The position numbers and the translations under genes were made by a program. Positions 53,476 to 63,068 of a DNA stretch of 64,000 nucleotides are shown here, piece after piece. Source of the stretch: Cloacibacterium caeni (GTDB lineage Bacteria > Bacteroidota > Bacteroidia > Flavobacteriales > Weeksellaceae); contig NZ_OU015321.1 of NCBI RefSeq assembly GCF_907163105.1, forward strand, positions 1,364,001 through 1,428,000, given 5' to 3'. Each line of letters opens with the position of its first letter. Within the stretch, counting starts at the first letter, position 1. The notes below the pieces were generated by a model. That model had not been told where the DNA came from. It made no database searches and saw only the letters and a list, made by a program, of their open reading frames with translations.

Positions 53476-56277
53476 TTAGTCATTTACCGTGGTAATAGGT
53501 CTTACCAAATCTACATTTTCTTCTGCTACTCCGAAAACTCTATTGATAACTCCTTTTTGGTTTTTCTCGAATTTTTTATGAGTACCAGGAGCTGGAGTTC
53601 CACTTGCAACAGGTGCGATTACTTGAATGTTTTCGTTACGGAAATTACGCAACATATATGTCCAAGCGCCCATATTTTCTGGCTCTTCTTGTGCCCAAAC
53701 AAATTCTTTTCTGTTAGAATATTTATCGAAAATACCTTGAATAATTTCTGGATTCAATGGATATAATTGTTCAATTCTTACCAAAGCAACTTTATCATCA
53801 TTTAATTCTTCTTTCTTCGCCAATAACTCATAGTATAGTTTACCAGAACAGAAAACTAATTTTTCTACTTTTTCTGGTTGAGCTGTAGCATCATCAATTA
53901 CTGGTTGGAAACTTCCGTTTGCTAATTCTTCAACCGTAGAAATTACTCTTGGATGACGAAGTAATGATTTAGGCGTCATTACCACTAACGGTTTTCTGAA
54001 CGGGAATTTTTGTTGGCGTCTTAATAAGTGGAAATAATTGGCAGGTGTAGTACAATTCGCTACAATAATGTTTCCGTTTGCACATAAGTTCAGAAATCTT
54101 TCTAATCTTGCTGAAGAGTGTTCTGCACCTTGTCCTTCGAAACCGTGAGGTAAAAGCATTACCAAACCGTTTTGAATTTTCCATTTTTCTTCTGCCGCAA
54201 CTAAATATTGGTCAATAACAATTTGAGCACCATTTACGAAATCTCCAAATTGCGCTTCCCAAATCGTTAAAGTATTAGGAGAAGCCATCGCATAACCATA
54301 GTCAAAACCTAAAACACCATATTCTGAAAGATGAGAGTTATAAATATCAAATTTGTTATCAGAAACTTGTTTTAATGGAACGTATTCTTCTTCATTATCT
54401 TCTGTTTTTACAACAGCATGTCTATGAGAGAAAGTACCTCTTTCTACGTCTTCCCCAGAAATTCTAATGGTGCTGCCTTCGGTAAGAAGTGTTCCATACG
54501 CTAATAATTCACCCATTGCCCAATCTAGTGCATTATTTTCTACCATTTTTACTCTGGCATCGAATAATCTAGAAATTTTATTGATGAATTTTTTATCTGC
54601 TGGTAATGTAGAAATTTTAACGGCTAATTCTCTTAGCTTTTCTACATCATAAGTCGTATTATAATTTTCTAAAACTTGCTGAAGTTTTCCTAGGGAAGCA
54701 TAATCTTTCCAATCCTCCTCCATGAAAATCGCCATGGTATTTCTTTCGATTTCCTTAGCTTCATCAAAGTTTTGGTCTAATAAATTTTTAAATTCTTTTT
54801 CCATTTCAGACATTACAGCATCTGAAACCACCCCTTCTTCTACAAGTTTTTTCTTGTAAATCTCTCTTGGATTAGGGTGTTTAGAAATAGTTTTATACAA
54901 ACTAGGTTGTGTAAATCTTGGTTCATCACCTTCGTTATGACCATATTTTCTATAACCTAATAAATCTATGTATACATCTTTACCAAACTGAGCTCTATAA
55001 TCTGCTGCAAATCTAATGGCGTGAACTACTGCTTCTACATCGTCTGCATTTACATGCATAACTGGAGAATCAGTCACTTTAGCAATATCTGTACAGTAAA
55101 TAGAAGAACGAGCATCTAAATAGTTAGTGGTAAAACCAACTTGGTTATTCACTACAATGTGAACCGTTCCACCCGTTTTGTAACCTTCTAGCGTCATCAT
55201 TTGTGCTACTTCGTATACAATTCCTTGTCCTGCGATTGCAGCATCACCATGGATAACAATTGGCAATACTTTTTTAGCATTACCTTGGTAAGTGTGGTCT
55301 ATTTTAGCTCTAGAAATTCCGCCAACCAAAGAAGCTACGGTTTCTAAGTGAGACGGGTTAGGAACTAAGTTAATTCTTACTTCTTCACCAGAAGCTGTAG
55401 TTATTTTTTTAGATGAACCCAAGTGATATTTTACGTCACCAGAGAATACATCTTCTTCAAATTCTTTTCCTTCGAATTCTGAGAAAATCTGCTTGTAAGA
55501 TTTCTGGAAAATATTGGTTAAAACATTTAATCTACCTCTGTGAGCCATCCCAAGTATTACCTCATCTACTCCATGAAGAGAAGAACGAGAAATTAATTGG
55601 TCTAGCGCAGGAATTAATGATTCTCCACCTTCTAGAGAGAAACGTTTTTGACCTACGAATTTCGTGTGCAAGTAGTTTTCGAAAGCTACTGCTTGATTTA
55701 ATTTATGTAAAATCTCTTTTTTCTCAGCTGCAGAAAGAGTTGGGTGATTTTCATTCACATTAATCCATTCTCTGATGAATTTTTTCTCTTCAACACTTTG
55801 AATGTGCATATATTCTACCCCGATAGAATCACAATATCCTTTTTCTAGATGATTGATGATATCTTGAAGTGTAGCCGCTCCATTTAGTCCAGCTTCTTTA
55901 GCAGAATTAAATTTGGTTTGTAAATCTGCTTGAGATAAACCAAAATTCTCTATCGATAAATCTGGAGAATATGTTCTACGTTCACGTACTGGATTGGTCT
56001 TGGTAAACAAGTGACCACGTCTTCTGTAATCATTAATTAAATTGATTACCTTGAATTCTTTTTCAATGTTTTCTGGAACATTCCCAGTAGCGACTACATT
56101 AGAAGCTAATTCGGTAATAGAAACCTCATCATCACTATAATTTGCTAGTGCAAAATCAAAACCTTGGAAAAATGATTTCCACGAAGGTTCTATAGAATCT
56201 GGGTACTTTAAATATTGCTGATATAAATCTTCAATAAATTGAGAATGTGCTGCATTTAGAAATGAAAATCTGTCCAT
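53476..56277 (-). CDS. sucA: 2-oxoglutarate dehydrogenase E1 component
   Basis: A 933-residue thiamine-diphosphate enzyme, the E1 of the TCA-cycle complex. The N-terminal E2-contacting helix NAAHSQFIEDLYQQYLKYPD is intact, and the core has LGMAHRGRLNVLTNI, IHGDAAIAGQGIVYEVAQM and GHNEGDEPRFTQP. The C-terminal half has LPHGFEGQGAEHSSARLERF. It is the first gene of the unit that also encodes the unknown secreted protein and odhB. Confidence 0.97.
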   Translation of the reverse strand: MDRFSFLNAAHSQFIEDLYQQYLKYPDSIEPSWKSFFQGFDFALANYSDDEVSITELASNVVATGNVPENIEKEFKVINLINDYRRRGHLFTKTNPVRERRTYSPDLSIENFGLSQADLQTKFNSAKEAGLNGAATLQDIINHLEKGYCDSIGVEYMHIQSVEEKKFIREWINVNENHPTLSAAEKKEILHKLNQAVAFENYLHTKFVGQKRFSLEGGESLIPALDQLISRSSLHGVDEVILGMAHRGRLNVLTNIFQKSYKQIFSEFEGKEFEEDVFSGDVKYHLGSSKKITTASGEEVRINLVPNPSHLETVASLVGGISRAKIDHTYQGNAKKVLPIVIHGDAAIAGQGIVYEVAQMMTLEGYKTGGTVHIVVNNQVGFTTNYLDARSSIYCTDIAKVTDSPVMHVNADDVEAVVHAIRFAADYRAQFGKDVYIDLLGYRKYGHNEGDEPRFTQPSLYKTISKHPNPREIYKKKLVEEGVVSDAVMSEMEKEFKNLLDQNFDEAKEIERNTMAIFMEEDWKDYASLGKLQQVLENYNTTYDVEKLRELAVKISTLPADKKFINKISRLFDARVKMVENNALDWAMGELLAYGTLLTEGSTIRISGEDVERGTFSHRHAVVKTEDNEEEYVPLKQVSDNKFDIYNSHLSEYGVLGFDYGYAMASPNTLTIWEAQFGDFVNGAQIVIDQYLVAAEEKWKIQNGLVMLLPHGFEGQGAEHSSARLERFLNLCANGNIIVANCTTPANYFHLLRRQQKFPFRKPLVVMTPKSLLRHPRVISTVEELANGSFQPVIDDATAQPEKVEKLVFCSGKLYYELLAKKEELNDDKVALVRIEQLYPLNPEIIQGIFDKYSNRKEFVWAQEEPENMGAWTYMLRNFRNENIQVIAPVASGTPAPGTHKKFEKNQKGVINRVFGVAEENVDLVRPITTVND

Positions 56278-56457
56278 TTTCCGCCTTTTTCTTTGTTAGA
56301 AGTATAGTTTAGGCAAAATTACTAAAAAAAAGCGAATTGAGGAACTTAAAAAGATGGTAAAAAGGTATAGCTTACATAATAAAAATCTATGCAATCTAAA
56401 AAATCGTTAAATAAAATTAAAATTTGTTAAAAAGTAGTTAAAAATGAGAATTTTGAA
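56278..56457. other. AT-rich spacer upstream of sucA
   Basis: This 180-bp gap should contain the sucA promoter on the minus strand. It is very AT-rich and I see no exact TAnnTTTG box, palindrome or gene. Confidence 0.4.
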
Positions 56458-57495
56458 CTATCTATAAACCGGCAAAGAAATTTTTATGGTCACTTCTTTT
56501 TTTGCATTCGGAGCTTCTATGAAAGTTTCTTGTAACTGACCATTTCTCATGCTATCTTTTTGAGCTTTTTGCAAGAGTTGAGCAATCACTTTTATTCTAT
56601 TTTCATATCTCCCTTTGTAATACATAATATAGTTTTCCGAAGCATTCAAAGTGCGGAAATTGAAATTATTATCAGAAAGTCCTTCTCTTTTTTTCACGGG
56701 AACTCCATAGAAATAAGAAACCTCTTTGTCTTTATAACTTCCTGGTTCTGTAATTAAAACCGGAACTCCAAATTCATCTTCCTTTTTACCTAAATCTTTG
56801 GTTACCAAACTGATGACTTTATTGTGATTCAGTTCTATATTTTTGATTAAATCTCCTTTTTTATTCACACTCGAAACATTGATTCCCAAAAGCAACTGGC
56901 CGTCTTGTTTTTCGACCATGAGTGTATCATATTTAATTTTAGAAAGTAAAATTTCTTTGTCTACTTTTCCACTCAAGAGTTGAGATAGATTCACCATAGA
57001 TTGGTCTATATTTCCTGCTACGAAATCTTCTGAAAGCAGATTAAGCGAACGTTTCAAAAATGGCAATCTAGGCGTATGAACAAACCAAATGACTTTGGTT
57101 TTATTTCCTTGTGGAACAAATTTTACATTAATACTGTATGGATTAACGTTTTTCCCTTCGAACAATTGATATTTTAGCGTAGAAAAAGGATTTTCATAAC
57201 GAATAAAAAAATCACCATAATCAGATTCATTTTTTTTATTCTGATAGTTCAAAGAAGAACCTTGACCTTCATAAGGTGTGTAATATGCGAAAGTGTAATC
57301 TTTTTTTGAAACAAAAAATTCATTCCATTGCGTGAAATTCTGCAAATTATTAAACTGAGGAAAAACCTTGTCAATAGGATAATTGATTTCTTTTTCAATG
57401 GTAAAACTTTTGCTTTCTTCTACAAAAAGCATAGAAACGGCATACACCGAAAACAAAAAGATACTTATATAAATTACAAATTTATACCAACGCAT
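56458..57495 (-). CDS. SRPBCC-domain membrane-anchored protein
   Basis: A 345-residue protein with an N-terminal anchor (FVIYISIFLFSVYAVSMLFV) and a polyketide-cyclase/SRPBCC-like domain starting FTIEKEINYPIDKVFPQF with NLQNFTQWNEFF. A second region (about 200-345) resembles a GyrI-like ligand-binding fold, but this is weaker. The domain pair suggests binding of a small hydrophobic ligand at the envelope, with function unknown. I start at the ATG 57495; a further 11 codons upstream are open but give a less natural N-terminus. Confidence 0.8.
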   Translation of the reverse strand: MRWYKFVIYISIFLFSVYAVSMLFVEESKSFTIEKEINYPIDKVFPQFNNLQNFTQWNEFFVSKKDYTFAYYTPYEGQGSSLNYQNKKNESDYGDFFIRYENPFSTLKYQLFEGKNVNPYSINVKFVPQGNKTKVIWFVHTPRLPFLKRSLNLLSEDFVAGNIDQSMVNLSQLLSGKVDKEILLSKIKYDTLMVEKQDGQLLLGINVSSVNKKGDLIKNIELNHNKVISLVTKDLGKKEDEFGVPVLITEPGSYKDKEVSYFYGVPVKKREGLSDNNFNFRTLNASENYIMYYKGRYENRIKVIAQLLQKAQKDSMRNGQLQETFIEAPNAKKEVTIKISLPVYR

Positions 57496-57569
57496 AATAT
57501 AGGTTAAAAAATAATGAGTAACCAGCAAATTGTATCTTTTGAAGATTACTCATTACATATAATTATAGA

Positions 57570-57974
57570 TTAATGTTCGTGCTCGTCTTCTGCTTTGCAA
57601 AGACCTATAATGGTGTGAAATGTATCATGAAGAGCCATAAAATCATTTTTAAGGGCTTCATCTGATGCTCCAGACTTAATTTTTTTATTGAAAACTTTCG
57701 TTTCTTTCACTAATTTTTTCAAAGATTTCTTAATAGCATCTTTATTTCCAAAATCTGCTGGAATTTCTGAGTTTTTGAAAGCAACTGCTTTGGTTTCCAT
57801 TTCATCTATTCTGCTTTTAATCGGTGCAAAATTTCCTTCTTCCGCGGGATGAAATGTTTGGCTCATGATTTTATGAAACTCTGTTTTTTCTTTCCATTCG
57901 CTAGTTTGTGCAGAAACAACTTGACTCATAAAAAAAACAGCCATTACGGTGAATAAAAATTTGATTTTTTTCAT
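57570..57974 (-). CDS. Small secreted helical protein with C-terminal His/Glu tail
   Basis: A 134-residue protein with a signal peptide (FLFTVMAVFFMSQVVSAQ) and a helical, lysine-rich mature domain (KKSLKKLVKETKVFNKKIKS). It ends in CKAEDEHEH, where Cys and the His/Glu residues could bind metal. HKIMSQTFHPAEEGNFAPI contributes two more histidines. The layout resembles small periplasmic copper- or nickel-binding proteins, but no family could be assigned. Confidence 0.8.
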   Translation of the reverse strand: MKKIKFLFTVMAVFFMSQVVSAQTSEWKEKTEFHKIMSQTFHPAEEGNFAPIKSRIDEMETKAVAFKNSEIPADFGNKDAIKKSLKKLVKETKVFNKKIKSGASDEALKNDFMALHDTFHTIIGLCKAEDEHEH

Positions 57975-58010
57975 TTGTTTAATTTTTAGTTGAGCAAATT
58001 TAGAATTAAA

Positions 58011-58043
58011 AATCGGGCTTGCAAAAAAATTACAAGCCCGATT
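58011..58043 (-). terminator. Terminator downstream of glgC
   Basis: AATCGGGCTTG and CAAGCCCGATT form an 11-bp stem; the minus-strand T-run ends the glycogen operon. Confidence 0.85.
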
Positions 58044-58062
58044 TCCTAAAAATAAAAAAACT

Positions 58063-59334
58063 CTATGGTATCACTGTTCCATCTTTTATGATGGCATCTT
58101 TTTTCACCACGATTATTCCGTCTTTTATAGAATGGGTTTTGAAATCTCCATCTGGTAAATGTTTGCTACCGATAATTCTTACGTTATTCCCAATATGACA
58201 ATTTTTATCTAAAATAGCATTTTCTATGTAACAGAATTTACCAACCCCAATGTTTGGAATGCCTTTAGCTTCATTTTCTGCCATGTCTTCAGAATTTTGG
58301 TAGTAATCTGCTCCCATGATATAAGAACGAATGACGGTACTTCCTTTTTCTATTCTGGTTCTGTTCCCAATGAGTGAATGCTCTATTTTATCTGCCATAA
58401 TAATACATCCGTCTGCAAAAATGGCTTTATTTACAAAAGAACCATTGATTTTAGAAGGCGGCAACATTCTAGGTCTGGTATAAATAGGTGAATTGCTAAA
58501 CATATTGAATTTTGGCAATTCATTGGTTAAATCCATATTCGCTTCGAAGAAAGAACCGATGGTTCCTATATCTGTCCAATAACCTTCGTATTGATAACTT
58601 AGCGTATTATATCCGTTATTGATTGCATTTGGAATGAGGTCTTTGCCAAAGTCATCACCTTTGTCTTCCTCAAACATTTTTCTCAAGACCTTTTTATTAA
58701 ACACATAAATTCCCATAGAAGCAAGGTAATCTCTACCTTGTTGCTTCATATCATCAGAAACCTCAGAAGTCCAATCTGGTAAAACGTCTGCAGATGGTTT
58801 TTCTATGAAAGAGGTGATTTGGTTTTCGTCATTGGCTTTTAAAATTCCAAAACCAGTAGCATCTTTACTGTTTACAGGAATGGTAGCAATGGTGATGTCT
58901 CCACCATTTTCGATGTGGAAATCTATCATTTCTTTGAAATCCATCTGATACAATTGGTCACCAGAAAGAATTAGAATGTAGTCATAATCATATTTGTCTA
59001 AATGACGCATAGATTGTCTTACTGCATCTGCTGTTCCTTGATACCAATTTTCGTTATCTGTGCTTTGTTCAGCTGCTAAAATATCTACAAAACCTTTGCT
59101 AAAAATATCAAAATGGAAAGTATTTTTGATATGAGAATTAAGCGATGCCGAGTTAAACTGAGTAAGCACCATAATTCTATTAAAGCCAGAATTAAGGCAA
59201 TTAGAAATAGGAATGTCTACTAATCTGTATTTCCCTGCGATGGGAACTGCGGGCTTGGAACGCTTATCTGTAAGTGGAAATAGCCTACTACCTCTACCTC
59301 CTCCTAAAACAATAGAAATAACACTTGGTTTCAT
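58063..59334 (-). CDS. glgC: Glucose-1-phosphate adenylyltransferase
   Basis: A 423-residue ADP-glucose pyrophosphorylase. The N-terminal GGGRGSRLFPLTDKRSKPAV with the P-loop-like motif and YRLVDIPISNCLNSGF are present, as are LILSGDQLYQMDF and FIEKPSAD, followed by a C-terminal left-handed beta-helix (IIVVKKDAIIKDGT). It makes ADP-glucose for glycogen. It is the last gene of the minus-strand glgB-glgA-glgC run. Confidence 0.96.
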   Translation of the reverse strand: MKPSVISIVLGGGRGSRLFPLTDKRSKPAVPIAGKYRLVDIPISNCLNSGFNRIMVLTQFNSASLNSHIKNTFHFDIFSKGFVDILAAEQSTDNENWYQGTADAVRQSMRHLDKYDYDYILILSGDQLYQMDFKEMIDFHIENGGDITIATIPVNSKDATGFGILKANDENQITSFIEKPSADVLPDWTSEVSDDMKQQGRDYLASMGIYVFNKKVLRKMFEEDKGDDFGKDLIPNAINNGYNTLSYQYEGYWTDIGTIGSFFEANMDLTNELPKFNMFSNSPIYTRPRMLPPSKINGSFVNKAIFADGCIIMADKIEHSLIGNRTRIEKGSTVIRSYIMGADYYQNSEDMAENEAKGIPNIGVGKFCYIENAILDKNCHIGNNVRIIGSKHLPDGDFKTHSIKDGIIVVKKDAIIKDGTVIP

Positions 59335-59401
59335 ATATTTTGTAGTTTTATTTTGAAATTTTATAAAAAGCGAAAATAGACTTCCTTAAAAGAAACTCTA
59401 T

Positions 59402-60811
59402 TTAATTTTTACGATATAAATTTACATAATTTTCTGCAGATTTCTGCCAAGAAAAGTCCAAATTCATTATTGTTTTTCGTAAATTTTGCATTTCTTCTTT
59501 ATCATCATATAAATACAGCGCTCTTTTGATGGCATGTACAGCATCATCAGTTCCCGGGAAGGTATAATTTAAACCATAACCTCCTGAAGAAATATCTGTT
59601 ACGGTATCTTTTAACCCACCTGTATAACGTACAATTGGGATAGTTCCGTATCTCATGGCATACATTTGATTCAATCCGCAAGGTTCTACACGAGAAGGCA
59701 TTAGTAAGAAATCTGCTCCTGCATAAATCTTGTGTGACAAAGCTTCTTTGTATCCTAAATCCATCGCAAAATTCACATGAAATTCTTCTTGAAGTTGTTT
59801 CAGTGTATTTTCTATTTGAGGATTTCCAGAACCTAAAATGAGAATATTTAAAGCGCCTTCGGTTTCAGAAATACTCCTTCTTACAATATCTGGCAACATA
59901 TCTGCTCCTTTTTCGCCCGCAAATCTTCCAATAAAAGCAAAAAGCGGAAGTTCTGGATTCAAACCATATTCTTCACAAAGCCATTTTTTATTTTTTTCTT
60001 TTCCTTCTTCAAAGTTCTCTCTAGAATAATGATCGTTAAGCATTATATCCGTCATAGGATTCCATACTTCTGTATCTATTCCATTAATGATTCCATGTGC
60101 TTTTCTGTGTTCTTGTCTGATTAAATCTTGCAATCCTTGCGCATCTTCAAACAACTCACGCATATAACCTTGAGAAACCGCTGTAAATTCATGACAACAC
60201 TTAATCATAGTTGCTAAAGGATTAATTCTTCCGTTCCAATCGAGCAGTCCCCATTTCCAAGCGTCAAAACGTGGCATATAATTAGACATTTGCCAATCCA
60301 TTGTTCCTTGATATTCCCCATTATGAATGGTTCCTACGGTTTTTACGCCTTTTAAAAAGTCAAAATCTTGACAATGTTCTACCATAAACGGAACTAAACC
60401 GGTATGATAATCATGACAATGTAAGACATCCGGACGAATTTCCATTGCAGAAAGCCAATGCAAAACCGCATGCTGAAACGCTATAAACTGTTGACTTTCA
60501 TCAAAATAACCATACACTTGGTCTCTATCTAGCAATCCAGGAATTTTCACCAAATACAATTCGTATCCTAAAACATTATGTTTTTCTTTCATGACCAAAA
60601 CTTGGTACATGTGATGAATCTGATGAATAAAACCATCAAAAACTACTTCGAATTCGTTTTCGTTTACAAATGGTTTATTATACCAAGGCATTACTACTTT
60701 GGCATCAATTCCCATTTTGGTTTGGTATTTAGGAAGCGCACCTACTACATCTGCTAAACCGCCTACTTTAGCTACCGGAAAACATTCTACGCTTAAATGG
60801 AAAACTTTCAT
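59402..60811 (-). CDS. glgA: Glycogen synthase
   Basis: A 469-residue GT5 enzyme that extends glucan chains from ADP-glucose. The N-terminal ADP-glucose site is KVGGLADVVGALPKY; the C-terminal GT-B part has IGRFAGEKGADML, LMPSRVEPCGLNQMYAMRYG and IVRYTGGLKDTV. It lies between glgB and glgC. Confidence 0.96.
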   Translation of the reverse strand: MKVFHLSVECFPVAKVGGLADVVGALPKYQTKMGIDAKVVMPWYNKPFVNENEFEVVFDGFIHQIHHMYQVLVMKEKHNVLGYELYLVKIPGLLDRDQVYGYFDESQQFIAFQHAVLHWLSAMEIRPDVLHCHDYHTGLVPFMVEHCQDFDFLKGVKTVGTIHNGEYQGTMDWQMSNYMPRFDAWKWGLLDWNGRINPLATMIKCCHEFTAVSQGYMRELFEDAQGLQDLIRQEHRKAHGIINGIDTEVWNPMTDIMLNDHYSRENFEEGKEKNKKWLCEEYGLNPELPLFAFIGRFAGEKGADMLPDIVRRSISETEGALNILILGSGNPQIENTLKQLQEEFHVNFAMDLGYKEALSHKIYAGADFLLMPSRVEPCGLNQMYAMRYGTIPIVRYTGGLKDTVTDISSGGYGLNYTFPGTDDAVHAIKRALYLYDDKEEMQNLRKTIMNLDFSWQKSAENYVNLYRKN

Positions 60812-60847
60812 CTTAAGTTTGAGTTATAAGTTATAAATTATAAGTTA

Positions 60848-62785
60848 TTATTTGCTTTTTGCTTGGTTCTTTTTAGTTTTCTCCGTTTGTTTTAAAATAA
60901 TTCCTGAAAGCGGAGGCAAAGTAACAATCATAGAATTGGGTTTATTATTCCATGGAGTTTCTTCGTACCATTTGATTTCTGGAACTACTCCACTTCCTCC
61001 AAATTCTTTATCATCTGAATTAAGAATCACTTCCCATTTTGTTCCTTCTTCTATCCCAATTTTATAATCGAAAGTTCTAGGAGTAAGATTCAATACAGAC
61101 ATGAGCACTTCATTTTCAGATTTTCCTTTTCTTAGAAAAACATAGATAGAATTATCTGCATCATCTGCTTCAATCCATTCAAAACCGTATGGATTAAAAT
61201 TATTCTCGTAAAGTGCTTTTTCTGATTTGAAAACCGTATTCAAATTTTTCACAAAATTCTGCAATCCTTGATGTATAGGATATTGTAGAAGATGCCAATC
61301 TAAACTTTGGCTAAAATCCCATTCGTGAGTTTGCCCGAATTCACCACCCATGAAAAGCAATTTATTACCTGGATGCGTGTACATATAGGTATACAATGCT
61401 CTTAAATTGGCATGTTTTTGCCATTCATCACCCTGCATTTTAAAAATCAAACTGCTTTTTCCGTGTACTACTTCGTCATGAGATAATGGCAACATATAGT
61501 TTTCATTATTCATGTACATGGTACTGAAAGTGAGTTTATGATGATGATATTTTCTAGCAATAGGATCTTCTTCGAAATAATCTAAAGTATCATGCATCCA
61601 ACCCATCATCCATTTCATTCCGAAACCTAATCCGTCATCATAAATAGGTTTGGTAACCTTAGGAAAATCACTGCTGTCTTCTGCAATAGTTTGTATATCT
61701 GGATATTCTCTATAAACAATTGTATTCATTTCTTTGATGAAATCTATCGCTTCTAGATTTCTATTGTCTCCATATTTATTTGGTTCCCATTCTCCTTCTG
61801 CTCTAGAATAATCTAACTCAAGCATAGAACGAACTGCATCTACACGTAAACCATCTGCATGATATCTATCGAGCCAAAAACAAGCATTGGAAATTAGGAA
61901 AGATTTTACTTCGTTTCTTCCGTAGTTGAAAATGTGGGATTTCCAATCGGGGTGAAATCCTTTTCTTGGGTCTTCATGTTCGTAGAGAAAACTTCCATCA
62001 AAATAATGCAAACCATTCGCATCTCCCGGAAAATGGGAAGGAACCCAATCGAGAATTACGCCAATTTCATTTTTGTGTAATTCTTCTATTAAATACATTA
62101 AATCTTGTGGCGTTCCAAAACGAGAACTCGCTGCGTAGAAACCAGTAATTTGGTAGCCCCAACTTGGATCGAAAGGATATTCCATCACAGGCATAAATTC
62201 TACATGTGTAAAATTCATTTCCTTCACATAAGGAACGAGTCTTTCTGCAATTTCTCTGTACGTGAAAAAACGGTTAGGATCATCTGTTCCTCTCATCCAA
62301 GAAGCCAAATGAACTTCATAAACCGAAATAGGAGATTCTAAAGAATTTTTTTGATGGCGGTTTTTCATCCATTGTTTGTCTTTCCATTCATAGAAAGTAG
62401 TATCTACAATAGAAGCAGCTTGAATGGTTTGTTGCCACTTTAAAGCATAAGGATCTCCTTTTTCTAAATAAGCACCGCTATATGTTTGAATGCCATATTT
62501 GTAAATCACACCAAAATCTAAGCCTTCTATAAAACCTTCCCAAATCCCCGAACCATCCCATCGCCAAAGCAATTGATGTGCCTGAGAATCCCAACCATTA
62601 AAATTTCCAATTACAGAAACTTCCTTAGCATTTGGCGCCCAAACCGAAAAGTAAACACCATTTCTACCCTCTTTTTGAACTTTATGAGAGCCCATTTTTT
62701 CGTAAAGATTAAAGTGTTTTCCTTCCCTGAAAAGATGAATATCAAAATCAGTAAAGAGTGTAAATGGTTCTACTTGATGAAACAT
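60848..62785 (-). CDS. glgB: 1,4-alpha-glucan branching enzyme
   Basis: A 645-residue GH13 enzyme that makes alpha-1,6 branches. An N-terminal CBM48 (FSVWAPNAKEVSVIGNFNGW) leads into the catalytic barrel with the nucleophile Asp in DGLRVDAVRSML, the acid/base Glu in QTIAEDSSDFP and the third acid in MLPLSHDEVVHG. It is the first gene of the glycogen run; a short 36-bp spacer with TTATAA words precedes glgA. Confidence 0.96.
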   Translation of the reverse strand: MFHQVEPFTLFTDFDIHLFREGKHFNLYEKMGSHKVQKEGRNGVYFSVWAPNAKEVSVIGNFNGWDSQAHQLLWRWDGSGIWEGFIEGLDFGVIYKYGIQTYSGAYLEKGDPYALKWQQTIQAASIVDTTFYEWKDKQWMKNRHQKNSLESPISVYEVHLASWMRGTDDPNRFFTYREIAERLVPYVKEMNFTHVEFMPVMEYPFDPSWGYQITGFYAASSRFGTPQDLMYLIEELHKNEIGVILDWVPSHFPGDANGLHYFDGSFLYEHEDPRKGFHPDWKSHIFNYGRNEVKSFLISNACFWLDRYHADGLRVDAVRSMLELDYSRAEGEWEPNKYGDNRNLEAIDFIKEMNTIVYREYPDIQTIAEDSSDFPKVTKPIYDDGLGFGMKWMMGWMHDTLDYFEEDPIARKYHHHKLTFSTMYMNNENYMLPLSHDEVVHGKSSLIFKMQGDEWQKHANLRALYTYMYTHPGNKLLFMGGEFGQTHEWDFSQSLDWHLLQYPIHQGLQNFVKNLNTVFKSEKALYENNFNPYGFEWIEADDADNSIYVFLRKGKSENEVLMSVLNLTPRTFDYKIGIEEGTKWEVILNSDDKEFGGSGVVPEIKWYEETPWNNKPNSMIVTLPPLSGIILKQTEKTKKNQAKSK

Positions 62786-63068
62786 ATTTTCATTTGTTTA
62801 TTTGGTGAATTCAAAAATTGAAATTAAGAAAAATTTCTTTAGCAATTTAAAAAAAATTCTTGATTAAAGCAATTAAAAACACAACTCTTTTAATTAAATT
62901 AACATTTTCAAAGAATAAAAACATTTAACTCAAATTTAATAATGAAAGAAAGTTTTCTTTAAGTATTTTATTTTAAATTTTGTGATTCAATATTTTATTT
63001 TAAATTTTGTGATTCAATATTTTTTTTTAAATTTAGTCTTTAATAATGAATATAGGAAAAAAATATTT
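62786..63068. promoter_or_regulatory. Divergent control region of the glycogen operon and the esterase gene
   Basis: About 280 bp of AT-rich DNA between divergent genes; both promoters should lie here. It contains the 27-bp tandem repeat described separately, but no exact TAnnTTTG box on the plus strand. Confidence 0.5.
62964..63036. repeat. 27-bp tandem repeat, two full units plus a partial
   Basis: Units at 62964-62990 and 62991-63017 are identical; a third, shorter unit follows to 63036. The repeated word is TATTTTATTTTAAATTTTG then TGATTCAA. It sits just upstream of the esterase gene. Confidence 0.9.
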